From Candidatus Lernaella stagnicola (GTDB taxonomy: Bacteria; Lernaellota; Lernaellaia; Lernaellales; Lernaellaceae), in assembly GCA_030765525.1 (NCBI GenBank), contig JAVCCK010000022.1:4768-68767 (forward strand): a DNA stretch of 64,000 nucleotides, in the 5' to 3' direction. How positions within the stretch are numbered: position 1 is the first letter of the stretch; the number at the start of each line of letters is the position of its first letter. Under the pieces are notes generated by a model. The model worked only from the letters and a program-made list of their open reading frames with translations, did no database searches and was not told the DNA's origin. Below, piece after piece: positions 42,007-51,650 of the stretch. The translations under genes were made by a program, and so were the position numbers.

Positions 42007-44493
42007 TTACTCGACAGTTTCCACGATAATCGCCACTTCCGTGTCCGGCGCGACCTCAAAGGCGTCAATTTCGACGACCGTCCGGCCGTAATCGTTGACC
42101 GACGCGTCGTAATTCGCCTCGGGAATCGGCACACCGTTTGCTTTGACCCCGGTCACCTCGCCATCTAGCGGCACCGTCAAGGAAAGATCGAACGATGCAT
42201 CGCCGTCGGTCGTGATGACCAGCCGGCGACCCTGGCGCCCGTAGCGGTACACCTCCAAATCGATTCGCCCATCACCGAACGACAAGCCGCGCACGGCGAA
42301 TTCGTTCCATCGCTTCGGCAGGTGCGGCGCGAGTTTCACCCACGATCCCGGCACGCTGCGATCAAAGCCCGTGAGGTGGAACATGAAGGCGTGCCCCATG
42401 ATGCCCGATTCCCAACTGCGAAACCGCGCCGACGTGTTGCAGACGATGCCGAAGGGATCCCGGATCAGTTGCAGGTGCCCGTAGTCGGTCACCGTCACGC
42501 CCTCTTCGGTAAAGCCCGCCGGCGAAGGCACGTCTTGCCAGCGCTCGAAGGCTTCGTCGGCCATGGGGTGGAACATCTTGTCGAGATTGACCAGCCAGTA
42601 GCCGTGGCTCATGCCGGTTTGAATCGCCGGGCCATAGAGAGGCAGCAACTTTTGCACGATCCAAGCCAGATCCGTCACCAGCGTGCCGTTGTCGCGGCCG
42701 ATCAACTCCATAACGTTCTCGAAGTTCGCCACGACGCGTTCGCTGTCGCGCGGCAGCGCATCCAGCCACAGCGGCATCGTGCTGATGTCTTCGTAGGGCC
42801 GCTCGTAGGGCTCGCGGGTGGCGGTATCGGCCTTGACGGCGTAGAAGCCGCGGTCGGGGAGCCAATAGGTGTCCTCCGCGCACTGTTCCACCGCGTCGGC
42901 CAGGTCGACGAACAAGTCTTCGTCATCCTCGTAGCCGAGTTCTTCGGCCATGGACGCCATGAAGCGCGCCGCCTTGATCATCAGCAGCGAGGAGTACAAC
43001 GAAAGCACCGACTCGTCGGGGTCCGGCATCGGGAATTCGCCGAAAGCCAGTTCCATAAGGTCTTCGAAAGTTTCGTCGCCGGAGAAATGCAGCAAACACC
43101 CGTCGACGAATTGCTGTTTGACCAGGGCGTGCTTCAGCATCCCCCACCGCTCTTCGATTACGTCGAGATCGCCGGTCGCCTTGTATAGATGCTCGTATTG
43201 CAGCACGACGGTGCTCGGTCCTTCAGCCCGCGTGAAGCCGCCCATCACGCCAAGGCTTTCCCAATCGGGTTGCGGCGGCAGTTCGCTCAGGTCGAGATCG
43301 GCGGGATAGGCGTTGCCCAGGTTGCCGGCGTTGAGCACGGCGCCCCAGTGGTAATCGAGGGCGGCGCGCATGTCGTCGGCAAATCCGACATACGGGAAAA
43401 ACAACGTCGGCCCGTAGGTGTCGCGGTTCCAGACGTGGGAGTATTGCACCATCTGGGAAATGCCGCCCGGCTCGGCCTGGTTGACCTTCACCGCCAGCGC
43501 GAGGGCGTTCATCAGGTCGTTAAATTTCTGGTTCGGCGTGTCGAAGCGGGTCATCCGCGAGTACCATTCGTCCCACCACACCACCGTTTTCTGCAGCAGA
43601 GCGTCGACGCCTTCCTCGCGCACGGCTTCGAATACGGCGGTGGGGTCTTCGTCATCCTCGGTGAATACATACGGCAGCACGACGACCTTCTCCTCGCCCG
43701 CCGCGATGGTGCCGTAAGGAATCCACATATCGTTGAAAGCGTCGCCCGCGGTCGGTTCGACGCCGATGGGACGGATGTAGAGCCGGCGACCTTCGTAATT
43801 CTGCTCGCTGAAGTACGTATTCATGTAGCGACCGAAATTCGAATCGATCTCCAAGAAGATATTGTCGATGGGATACGGCGACACGTTGCGCACGATCCAG
43901 ACCGAAACCAATGCGTGCTCGGCCAATTCATCGGTGGCGCCGATGGGCGCGAAATTCACGCTCGTCCACTCGAGTACTTCGTCGGTGTGGCTCGCGACGA
44001 CCACCGGCGAACGCCGCACCCGGGCGATGGATTGCCTGGTCGGCTTGACGTAATGGTTGTGCGCAATCAGCCACGGTTCCTTATCGGAAAACCACTTCAG
44101 ATCCATTTCGTAGTTCGGCCCGCCCAAATTGTGCCACGTGCCCGATGGATACTGATCGCCGAGGATCCCGAAGACCTTGCCGTTGCCCACGCCCATGCAG
44201 CCCAGATTGCGGACCCACTCGGGATCGGCCATATCGATTTCCTGCGCCCATAAGCTACGATTCTGTAAGTACGGGCGGTCGAGCAACCATTGCGGCAGGT
44301 CGCCCGTCTCGTTTCCGTCGTCGTCTCCCGAAGATGGACCGCCATCGGTGTCGTCATCGGCCGCATCGTCGTCGAGTCCCGGCGGGTGATAATTCGGCGA
44401 GTCGTAAACATTCGAATCACCCGAACTACAGCCTGCGACCAGCGCACCAATTGCGCACAAGAGGAAGAAAAAAATCACGGTGGTTTTGCGCAT
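42007..44493 (-). CDS. Large lipoprotein with (alpha/alpha)6 glycosidase-like fold
   Basis: An 828-residue protein with a lipobox signal (LLCAIGALVAGC), a short Asp-rich linker (DDDAADDDTD...GDDDGNE) and a long catalytic-type region. Blocks such as QYSHVWNRDTYGPTLFFPYVG, KATGDLDVIEERW, CLLHFSGDETFED, and MGHAFMFHLTGF resemble six-hairpin glycosidases (GH15/GH65/GH95-type), with candidate acids in WNRDTYGP and SGDETFED. The exact family is not assigned. It probably acts on extracellular polysaccharide with the GH31 lipoprotein nearby. Its start is preceded by GGGAGGACCC. Confidence 0.75.
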   Translation of the reverse strand: MRKTTVIFFFLLCAIGALVAGCSSGDSNVYDSPNYHPPGLDDDAADDDTDGGPSSGDDDGNETGDLPQWLLDRPYLQNRSLWAQEIDMADPEWVRNLGCMGVGNGKVFGILGDQYPSGTWHNLGGPNYEMDLKWFSDKEPWLIAHNHYVKPTRQSIARVRRSPVVVASHTDEVLEWTSVNFAPIGATDELAEHALVSVWIVRNVSPYPIDNIFLEIDSNFGRYMNTYFSEQNYEGRRLYIRPIGVEPTAGDAFNDMWIPYGTIAAGEEKVVVLPYVFTEDDEDPTAVFEAVREEGVDALLQKTVVWWDEWYSRMTRFDTPNQKFNDLMNALALAVKVNQAEPGGISQMVQYSHVWNRDTYGPTLFFPYVGFADDMRAALDYHWGAVLNAGNLGNAYPADLDLSELPPQPDWESLGVMGGFTRAEGPSTVVLQYEHLYKATGDLDVIEERWGMLKHALVKQQFVDGCLLHFSGDETFEDLMELAFGEFPMPDPDESVLSLYSSLLMIKAARFMASMAEELGYEDDEDLFVDLADAVEQCAEDTYWLPDRGFYAVKADTATREPYERPYEDISTMPLWLDALPRDSERVVANFENVMELIGRDNGTLVTDLAWIVQKLLPLYGPAIQTGMSHGYWLVNLDKMFHPMADEAFERWQDVPSPAGFTEEGVTVTDYGHLQLIRDPFGIVCNTSARFRSWESGIMGHAFMFHLTGFDRSVPGSWVKLAPHLPKRWNEFAVRGLSFGDGRIDLEVYRYGRQGRRLVITTDGDASFDLSLTVPLDGEVTGVKANGVPIPEANYDASVNDYGRTVVEIDAFEVAPDTEVAIIVETVE

Positions 44494-44715
44494 CGGGTCC
44501 TCCCAATCAGTCGCTGTTATTTAAGGGGTATCTGGACACGCGGTCAAGCTGACCTTTTTCGCCCGTGAGGCCCCGACGCCACCCAACAAAATCTATACAG
44601 TTAAGGGTATTTAGAATTAAAAAACCCACTGCGTCCACAAAAACTTGACATTAACTCTCCGAAATTGAGATACTTTTTCAGGTAGTTAGGGACAAAATAA
44701 CCAAGGAGAGGGCCC

Positions 44716-45024
44716 ATGAAAAAAACACTGTTCGTCTTTCTGCTGTTCCTGATCGCCGCGTTTGCGGTGCAGGCTATCGTTGCGTGCGACGATGATGACG
44801 ACGACGACGACAACGATACCGACGTACCGGCCGACGACGACACCGACGAACCGGCCGACGACGATACGGCCGCTACGGCGCCGGTTATCGGGCATGAACC
44901 CGTCGCGGAAAACGCGTGCATGGATTGCCATAGCGATCAGGACACCATCGATGCGCACGGGGGCGCCATTGATGAAGAGACCATCGACGCCGTGTGCCTC
45001 GAGTGCCACGAGTACCCCAGCTGA
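44716..45024 (+). CDS. Small Asp-rich lipoprotein with two haem-binding CxxCH motifs
   Basis: A 102-residue protein: signal peptide ending in IVAC (lipobox), an eight-Asp run and DDDT repeats (residues 25-54), then CMDCH and CLECH, two c-type haem attachment motifs spaced about 27 residues apart. It would be an outer-membrane or periplasmic di-haem lipoprotein held on an acidic tether. AAGGAGAG precedes the ATG. The only neighbouring redox partner evident is the bd oxidase 4 kb away. An electron-transfer role is inference. Confidence 0.8.
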   Translation: MKKTLFVFLLFLIAAFAVQAIVACDDDDDDDDNDTDVPADDDTDEPADDDTAATAPVIGHEPVAENACMDCHSDQDTIDAHGGAIDEETIDAVCLECHEYPS

Positions 45025-45046
45025 TTAGTCAGCGTTAAAACGACCG

Positions 45047-45077
45047 AGCCCGCCGCATGATGCGGCGGGCTTTTTTT
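45047..45077 (+). terminator. Strong bidirectional terminator
   Basis: AGCCCGCCGCA (45047-45057) pairs perfectly with TGCGGCGGGCT (45061-45071) around TGA, followed by seven T residues. It serves the cytochrome gene and lies between convergent genes. Confidence 0.9.
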
Positions 45078-45093
45078 ATGGGCCGAGAAATAC

Positions 45094-47001
45094 TCAGTAA
45101 TGATACCAGATCGTGGCGTAATCGTCGGGATCTTCGCCGATCGCTTCGAGTCGCTTTAGGTAACTGAGAATCGAGACGTCGCGAGCGACATAGGTTTTCT
45201 TGCTGGATGTAAATTTTTCCCAGGGGTGAAACTCGTACAACCGCGAACCATCGGGCAGAATCGCAAGCAATTCACGATCCTGCGCAGCCCGTATATAGTT
45301 CTTACCCAGTGCCGGCACGTTGTACACGGCCTCGTCGCTTCGCACGAGACCGGGCGAAAGCCGCGCCTCCTCGCGTTGTTCCTGCAGCAACCGCGCAATC
45401 GGCACGCGGTACGCCGCCGTTTCCTCTTTTCCCTTCGCGTTGAAGGTGTAATAGGAATCCACACCAATCAATCGCAGCAAGCGCCGCAACGCCACCGCCT
45501 CAAAACGCCTTGAAGAGTAAAAGGTGTAGACGTGCTGGTTGTATACCGGAATACCGCGGCGGCGCAGGCGTTCCACCGCCGACACCATGTCTTGATTCAC
45601 CTCAAAAGGATGCTCGATGTGGGTGATCACACAAATCTCGCGACGCCCCGGTTCGCGGTAGCTGCCAAGTAATTCCACCAGTTTGTCGGTAATGCGCATG
45701 GGCATGGTCACCGGCGTACGCGTGCCGATACGAATTCGTTCCACGTGCGGAATGGCCGCCAGACGGTCGAGTATCTCCTTGAGTTTGCGATCACTCATTA
45801 CCAAGGGGTCGCCGCCCGTGAATAAAATCTCGTAGATCGCCGGATGCGCGGCAAGCCACTTGATGGCCGCATCGATTTTCTCCGCTGACGCCATGGCATG
45901 TGGATCCATCGCGTCATCGATTTCCCAATTCCGCTGACAGTACACACAGATTTGCGGGCACGTATTGTAAGGCTTGAAAATGGCGATGTTCGGATAGCGA
46001 CGGGTCACCAAGTCCACGGGGGAAGTGTCATGCTCGCGCATGAAGTCGAACGACTCGCTTCGGCTTTCCCGCTTGTTGGAAAGTTCGGCCACGTAGTCCG
46101 GCGGCGGCAACACGATCGCCCGCAGGGCTTGGTCGTACCTCCCTTGGGGGTCGAATAGGGAAAGGTAGAACGGCGTCACACCAAAGGGCAAACCGTTTCG
46201 ACGAGCTTCGCAAACCGACTCAAACAAAGGGGCCGGAATCGAAACGGCTCGCGCAATGAGTTCCGGGTCTTTGATCACATGCGCCGCTTGCCAGTGCCAG
46301 TCGTTCCATTGCTCCAGTGACGCATCGAATAGCATGCGTATGTTGCGGCGCTGGTGCCGACGCAATTCGGCGAACTCCGGCTCCAACCCGTGGCGGTATC
46401 GTTCGAGCTTTGTTTTAGCGCTTACCCAAAAGCGATCGAGTTGATTCGACCGGCACCGCGCGGCCTCGCGACCCGACAGCCTCTCTTGGCGATGATCGTC
46501 CTCGGCGGGCAACACGCCGGTATCTCCCGCCACGGCACGCCATAAATGGGTTAATTCCGCGAAAAAACCCGGAGACAAGTCCGCCCGCTTTTTGCCGCCG
46601 GCCAAGTCGATCAACGCCCGTAGCGTTGAGAAATCGGATCGTTGCTCGGCGTGAAGCGATAGCAGATTCCGCCAAATTCGCGCCGCGTGCCGGCCGATAA
46701 TCTCCTCCGACGTCGATAAATCCGACCGGTTGCACAAATCGTGGGCCGTCTGATTGATAAAATCGATCGCCCTCCCTCGTGCCTCATCGATACTCTTGGC
46801 GTCACGGACGGCCGCGAGCAACTCCGCGGCTTCCAACCGAAAATCCGCCGCGGAAAACCGAAGCTTGGAATTCGGTATTTCCGCATATGCCGAATACCAT
46901 GAGGCTGCGCTAACACTCGCATCGCCGGGACGTGCGGCCTGTTCGCGGGGGCCGGCCGGTTCTTTTTTGGGAATCGAAGTCAGGTCGGGTTTTCGGGGCA
47001 T
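45094..47001 (-). CDS. KamA-family radical SAM protein with long N-terminal extension
   Basis: A 635-residue protein. The [4Fe-4S] ligands are C348, C352 and C355 (NTCPQICVYCQRNW), the KamA/GEAM-type C-x3-C-x2-C. LFTGGDPLVMSD, RIGTRTPVTMPMRIT and NVPALGKNYI (a candidate PLP lysine) are family blocks. The roughly 300-residue N-terminal extension is unusual; lysine 2,3-aminomutases are about 400-470 residues. The reaction is probably an amino-acid aminomutase or a PLP-independent derivative; the substrate cannot be read from the sequence. Isolated gene, convergent with the di-haem lipoprotein. Confidence 0.82.
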   Translation of the reverse strand: MPRKPDLTSIPKKEPAGPREQAARPGDASVSAASWYSAYAEIPNSKLRFSAADFRLEAAELLAAVRDAKSIDEARGRAIDFINQTAHDLCNRSDLSTSEEIIGRHAARIWRNLLSLHAEQRSDFSTLRALIDLAGGKKRADLSPGFFAELTHLWRAVAGDTGVLPAEDDHRQERLSGREAARCRSNQLDRFWVSAKTKLERYRHGLEPEFAELRRHQRRNIRMLFDASLEQWNDWHWQAAHVIKDPELIARAVSIPAPLFESVCEARRNGLPFGVTPFYLSLFDPQGRYDQALRAIVLPPPDYVAELSNKRESRSESFDFMREHDTSPVDLVTRRYPNIAIFKPYNTCPQICVYCQRNWEIDDAMDPHAMASAEKIDAAIKWLAAHPAIYEILFTGGDPLVMSDRKLKEILDRLAAIPHVERIRIGTRTPVTMPMRITDKLVELLGSYREPGRREICVITHIEHPFEVNQDMVSAVERLRRRGIPVYNQHVYTFYSSRRFEAVALRRLLRLIGVDSYYTFNAKGKEETAAYRVPIARLLQEQREEARLSPGLVRSDEAVYNVPALGKNYIRAAQDRELLAILPDGSRLYEFHPWEKFTSSKKTYVARDVSILSYLKRLEAIGEDPDDYATIWYHY

Positions 47002-47216
47002 GATTCTCCCTTCATGTTAAGACATCACAATGCTGTATTAAGCAGATACACGCCTGGCAATAACTGCCGAATTCAATAACAACTGTATTAATCATAGGCA
47101 TTCCGGCCGAGTATCGCAACGGCGGCGGACGTGAGGCCGAACTTTAACTAAAACGTCGTAAGAAATTGTTTTTTGCTGTTTTTGGGGTATCCGCAGACTC
47201 TGAATAATGGCCCTTC

Positions 47217-48771
47217 TTAGCAGCCGCAACCGCCCTGCTCGGATTCGTCGTCCGACCCCGCCGCATCGTCATTGTCGTCATCGGCGGCATCGTCGTCGGC
47301 GGTGTCATCGTCGGCGGCATCGTCGTCCCCGGCATCGTCATCCCCCGCATCATCGTCTCCGGCGTCATCGTCAGTGGTATCGTCGTTGTCATCGTCGTCG
47401 TCGCCCGGCGGCGCGTCGATGTCGTGCGGAGTGAGGTAGCCCGTATGGCGGCCAAGCCAATAGGCCATCAGGTAGTCCGCGCCGGGCAGCATGTGTTCCG
47501 GCCAGTCCAGCGGGAACGGGCCGCAACTCATTTTGTAGGGGCTGCGTTGCCACATGTAGTCCTGGATGCAGCGCTCGTCCAAGTCGTACCCCTGCTTGGC
47601 TTGGAGTTCGAAGCCTAAGAGGTCCTGTAGGAACGCCGGCAGCTTCTCTTGAAGGTCGACCAGCCATTGAGAGATGGGATCCACCTCGGCCGGCGGCGGG
47701 GTCACGAACCACTGCACGTTGGGCCACTCCCGGAATTTGTGCAGCGAGTTGACGCCCCTCTCCATGATTCCGTAGGAGCCCTCGCAGACACCCAGCCGCT
47801 CGCAGCCCGTGAGGTAGACGTAGTCGAAATACACCTGGCGGCCGTCTTCGACCCAAGGCCGCACTTTCTGCATGTAAATCCGAAACAGCTCCCGCAAGCG
47901 TTCTTCGTCGGGTTCGAGACGAAAAATCGTGAAATAGTTTAAGTGTTTCAGATTCATCGCGAAGTACTCGGTATACCGATTCCAGAAGGCGACTGAACTG
48001 AACGGCAGGGTCTGTATTTGGTCTTCGTAGACGTCCTCGTAGAGTTGCCAATATTCCGGTGTGTCGATGATGTGGGCCGCGATCAGCGCGAAGGAGATTC
48101 GTTCGCTGCCGGCGATTTGCGGCGCGGCGGTGGTCGGCAGCCCTTCCTCGTTCAAGATCAGCCAGCGGTTCGCCGCCAGCTTGTCGATCACTTCCTTGAT
48201 CATGGACTTGATCAATTGCCGCGTCGCCGCGTCGTCCACCAGATCATATATCGTCGCAAGGTTGTTGAAGAAGCCGTCGTATTGGTCGGAACTCGAATTC
48301 GAGAGGTAGAACGTGCCCAACCATATGCCTTCGCCGTAACGAAACTCATCGAGCTGGAACACGTCGAGCCAAAAAATCGGGTTGTCCAGCGGCCCGACGT
48401 AACGCCCGACATAGCCCTCGGTGCGTGTCACGCGCAAATGATCGCGCAACGTCTCGACGACGGCGATGGTATTTGCTTTGGCCGCCGCTTCCCCGGTGAC
48501 GGCATACCGCAACGCCTGCGTCGCGCCGTACGTGGAGGTCCACATGGTCGAGTCGCCCTGCCCGCGGTAATAAAGAATCTCGGTGTAGGTCGTGTCGGTG
48601 TAGACATTCTGCACCAACCCCCCCGTAGGCGGGCACGTGCCGTAACGGCGCCTGCTCATCGTAGCCTTGCGCTTTGGCCAACAGGTCCGGATCGGGTTCC
48701 TGCGCGAAAGCCGCGGCGCCGCAGACCACGAGAACCACCGACAAGAAAAGAATCGCGAGATTTCGGAACAT
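47217..48771 (-). pseudogene. Frameshifted secreted protein with Asp-rich GGCGC tail
   Basis: A start with GGA ribosome site at 48771 gives a signal peptide (FLSVVLVVCGAAAFA) and then YDEQAPLRHVPAYGG; the reading frame then ends in nonsense. The continuation LVQNVYTDTTYTEILYYRG lies in the next frame, which stays open to 47217. A seven-C run at 48618-48624 sits exactly at the junction: removing one base restores a 517-residue protein. The body is helical, with repeated aromatic stretches, and resembles no family that I can name; the tail is (DDDA/DDDT)n ending EQGGCGC. It may be a sequencing error, a decayed gene or a slippage-controlled switch. Confidence 0.8.
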
Positions 48772-48914
48772 CGTTTTTCCTGGGTTGCCGCGGCCGCAGC
48801 GAACGACCGCCGGTCTTTATTTATAGCTGATTTTCGCGTTTTCGGACGGATTATTTGAGTGACCGTTCAAACTCGGGCGTTGGGATCGATAAGCCCCCGC
48901 CCACTTGGCTTTCC

Positions 48915-49931
48915 TCAGTACGCTAAGTCTTCCGGTTTCACTTTCCCGGCGAAGGTGCGGTAGATCCAAATATTGTAGACCAACACGATCGGCATGCCGA
49001 ACAAGGCGATCCCCAGCATCACCGCAAGCGTCAGCTTCCCGGAGGACGAATTGAACGCCGTCAAATGGTTTGCCGCGTCCGTGGCGTGGACCAAAGTGGG
49101 AAAGGCCATGACGCCCACCGTCAGCATGATCGAGGCGATGGCGACCGCCGAAGCCAGGAAAGCTTTGCCGAATTCCTCTTTCTTGACGTACACGCTGATC
49201 AACACGATACCGGCCAGGATCGCCGCCGGCATGAAGAAGAAAATCGGAAACTTCATGAAGTTCCGGAACATGTGCAAGGCGAATATCGCGGTCATCGGCC
49301 CGACCAGCAGGAAGAGCGCGAGATACGCCTTCCACCAGATCGGCAGGTGGGCTTTGATTTTTTCGGCAAGTTCGTCTTCGGTCTTCATCAGCAGAAAAAG
49401 CGCGCCGTGCACGACGAAGGCGACGACCGTATAAACCCCGGCGAATAGCGAATAAGGATTGAGCAGCCCCAGGAAGCCGCCGACGTAGTCTCCGTGGTCG
49501 TTCAGATCCATCCCGACGATGACGTTACCCAGCGCCACGCCGAACAACAGCGCCGGCAGCAAACTACCGACGCCGAACGCGAGATCCCAAACCCGCCGCC
49601 ACTTCGGGTTTTCGAGTTGACCGCGAAACTCAATCGACGTAGCGCGCAGAATCAGCCCGAAAAGCACGAGGATCAACGCCAAATACATGCCCGAAAAAAC
49701 CGACGCGTAGACCATCGGAAACGCCGCGAACAACGCGCCGCCGCCGGTGATCAACCACACTTCATTGCCGTCCCACACCGGCCCGATGGCGTTGAGCATG
49801 ATCGTGCGATGCCTATCTTTACTGTCCCGGAGATACCAGTAACCCGTGCCCAAATCGAAGCCGTCGAGCACCGCGTAACCCGTGAGCAAGATACCGACCA
49901 GGAAATACCAGAGGACCTGCAGCGTCATCAT
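48915..49931 (-). CDS. cydB: Cytochrome bd ubiquinol oxidase subunit II CydB
   Basis: A 338-residue membrane protein with about eight to nine transmembrane helices; WYFLVGILLTGYAVLDGFDLGTG at the N-terminus and GPVWDGNEVWLITGGGALFAAFP are CydB hallmarks. It pairs with CydA to reduce O2 with quinol at high affinity. Its start overlaps the cydA stop by four bases. No cydX-type small gene follows. Confidence 0.95.
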   Translation of the reverse strand: MMTLQVLWYFLVGILLTGYAVLDGFDLGTGYWYLRDSKDRHRTIMLNAIGPVWDGNEVWLITGGGALFAAFPMVYASVFSGMYLALILVLFGLILRATSIEFRGQLENPKWRRVWDLAFGVGSLLPALLFGVALGNVIVGMDLNDHGDYVGGFLGLLNPYSLFAGVYTVVAFVVHGALFLLMKTEDELAEKIKAHLPIWWKAYLALFLLVGPMTAIFALHMFRNFMKFPIFFFMPAAILAGIVLISVYVKKEEFGKAFLASAVAIASIMLTVGVMAFPTLVHATDAANHLTAFNSSSGKLTLAVMLGIALFGMPIVLVYNIWIYRTFAGKVKPEDLAY

Positions 49932-51325
49932 GCCGACGCCTCCTTTCCGGTGATTGCTTCACCCTTGGCCGATACGGCCTCCTGGATATCCGGCCCCTTG
50001 TTCAACTTGTGTCGAATCAAGAAAAACCACACGCCGAAAAGCAGCGCGTAGATCACACTGAACAGCGCCAGCGAAAAGATGATTTCCCCCGCCGAAACGA
50101 GCGGCGACACACCGTCACGGGTGAGCAGCGCGATGGAATCGTCGAAGATCACGCCGTCCTTGAACACCGGATACACGACCCACGGCTGTCGCCCGACTTC
50201 GGTGACAATCCAACCCAAGGTGTTGGCGATGATGGGAATCGGGATCGCCCAAACCATCGCGTGCAGGTACGGTTTGAATTTCTGCAACGAATTTTTCCAC
50301 ATCAGCACGACGCCCAGGATCATCAGCCCCATCATGACCGCCCACAGCGCAACCATCGTGTGGAAAGAAAGGAAGGTCGGAAGCAGCGGCGGCCAATGCT
50401 CTTCCTCGTAGTCGTTGAGGCCCTTGATTTCGGTTTCGAAATCGCCGGAAACGCCGAAGCTCAACATTCCCGGCAGCGGGATTTTGAAATGCGTTTCGCG
50501 TGCCTCCCGGTCCGGAATGCCGAACACCAGCAGCGGCGCGTTTTTCGTGGTCTCGAAATGGCCTTCGAAGGCCGCAAGCTTGATCGGCTGCGTTTTGTAA
50601 ACCTGCACCGCGTGGTGATGCCCGAAAATGAACTGCGCGCCGGTAGCAATCAAGCCGATAATCAGCGCCATTCTCATCGACTCCGTCGCGAACTTGACGT
50701 GCCGTCCGCGCGCCAGGAACCACGCGCTCAAACCCGCGACCATGAACGCGCCGGTCATGACGGCGCCGTCGATCGTGTGCAGAAAACGAATCGCGACCGA
50801 CGGGTTAAGGGCTGCGGCGAAGAAATCGACCAGCACCGCGCGGCCGTTTTCGACCGCGTAACCGGCCGGCGTTTGCTGCCACGAGTTGGCGATGAGAATC
50901 CAAAGCCCCGACAGGGTCGACCCAAACGCCACCATGATCGCCGAAAACATATGCCATTTGGGTTTGAGTTTCTTCCATCCAAAAAGCAGGAACCCGAGGA
51001 ACGTCGATTCCAGGAAGAACGCGATCACTCCCTCGGCGGCCAGCGGCGCGCCAAAAATGTCGCCGACGAAGCGGGAGTAGTCCGCCCAATTGGTGCCGAA
51101 CTGAAACTCCATCACGATGCCCGTCGCCACGCCGATGGCAAAGGAAAGCGCAAACACGTGCACCCAAAAGCGAGCCATCGACTGATAAAAGGTGTCGCCG
51201 GTCTTCACCCAACGGACCATCATCCACACCAGGATCCACGCCATGCCGATGGTGATCTGCGGCCAGATGTAATGAAAACCGATGGTTACCGCGAATTGAA
51301 TCCGTGCCAGGATTGTCGCGTCCAA
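49928..51325 (-). CDS. cydA: Cytochrome bd ubiquinol oxidase subunit I CydA
   Basis: A 465-residue haem-bearing subunit with ARIQFAVTIGFHYIWP (haem ligand H18), RFLHTIDGAVMTGAFM (His ligand) and GWIVTEVGRQPW (GRQPW motif). The region between the helices VI and VII is short, as in short-Q-loop bd oxidases. It allows respiration at low oxygen. Its upstream 320 bases contain a candidate promoter within nested inverted repeats. Confidence 0.95.
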   Translation of the reverse strand: MDATILARIQFAVTIGFHYIWPQITIGMAWILVWMMVRWVKTGDTFYQSMARFWVHVFALSFAIGVATGIVMEFQFGTNWADYSRFVGDIFGAPLAAEGVIAFFLESTFLGFLLFGWKKLKPKWHMFSAIMVAFGSTLSGLWILIANSWQQTPAGYAVENGRAVLVDFFAAALNPSVAIRFLHTIDGAVMTGAFMVAGLSAWFLARGRHVKFATESMRMALIIGLIATGAQFIFGHHHAVQVYKTQPIKLAAFEGHFETTKNAPLLVFGIPDREARETHFKIPLPGMLSFGVSGDFETEIKGLNDYEEEHWPPLLPTFLSFHTMVALWAVMMGLMILGVVLMWKNSLQKFKPYLHAMVWAIPIPIIANTLGWIVTEVGRQPWVVYPVFKDGVIFDDSIALLTRDGVSPLVSAGEIIFSLALFSVIYALLFGVWFFLIRHKLNKGPDIQEAVSAKGEAITGKEASA

Positions 51326-51420
51326 CGTTTTGCCTCCTTGAACCGAATGATTCTATTGCAGGGACGGGACGGACCCGATTTTTCTCTTCTTTTTTAAAAG
51401 CGCGTGAAAAAGACAAAAAT

Positions 51421-51507
51421 CCAATATCCAGCGTGTCGAATACGCTTATAACACCGTCAAAACGATATTGGAAAGCCCCGCTGTTTCAAGAATAAGCGCT
51501 GGATATT
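51421..51507. promoter_or_regulatory. Candidate cydA promoter inside nested inverted repeats
   Basis: A minus-strand TTGAAA (51484-51489), 16-base spacer, TATCGT (51462-51467) is a plausible promoter. It is bracketed by a perfect 11-base inverted repeat AATATCCAGCG (51423-51433) and CGCTGGATATT (51497-51507); a second pair CCAATATC (51421-51428) and GATATTGG (51464-51471) overlaps the -10 region. The layout suggests a repressor or activator binding both flanks. The rest of the 51326-51650 gap holds only the terminator at 51581. Confidence 0.45.
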
Positions 51508-51579
51508 CGCGCCAGCCACAACAGCCTGGTCGCCGTTGGCCAATCCTTGCCCGCCGCTTCGGCGCACATTAACCCGCTA

Positions 51580-51612
51580 TAAAAAAGCCCCCCTCCCAAC
51601 CGGGAGAGGGGC
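51580..51612 (-). terminator. Terminator of the S1 protease gene
   Basis: On the minus strand GCCCCTCTCCC pairs with GGGAGGGGGGC around GGTT (51587-51612), followed by six T residues (51581-51586). It lies about 40 bases after the protease stop. Confidence 0.8.
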
Positions 51613-51650
51613 GTGCCGTGCGTCGGTTATTCGCTTACTGACCGCTTAGG

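Noticed and set aside
47234-47410. Repeated CGTCGTC-type units as a possible CRISPR or VNTR array
   Set aside because: They are in-frame Asp codons of the secreted protein tail; no spacers.
50009-51397. Plus-strand open frame antisense to cydA
   Set aside because: Arg/His/Gln-rich shadow translation; cydA is certain.
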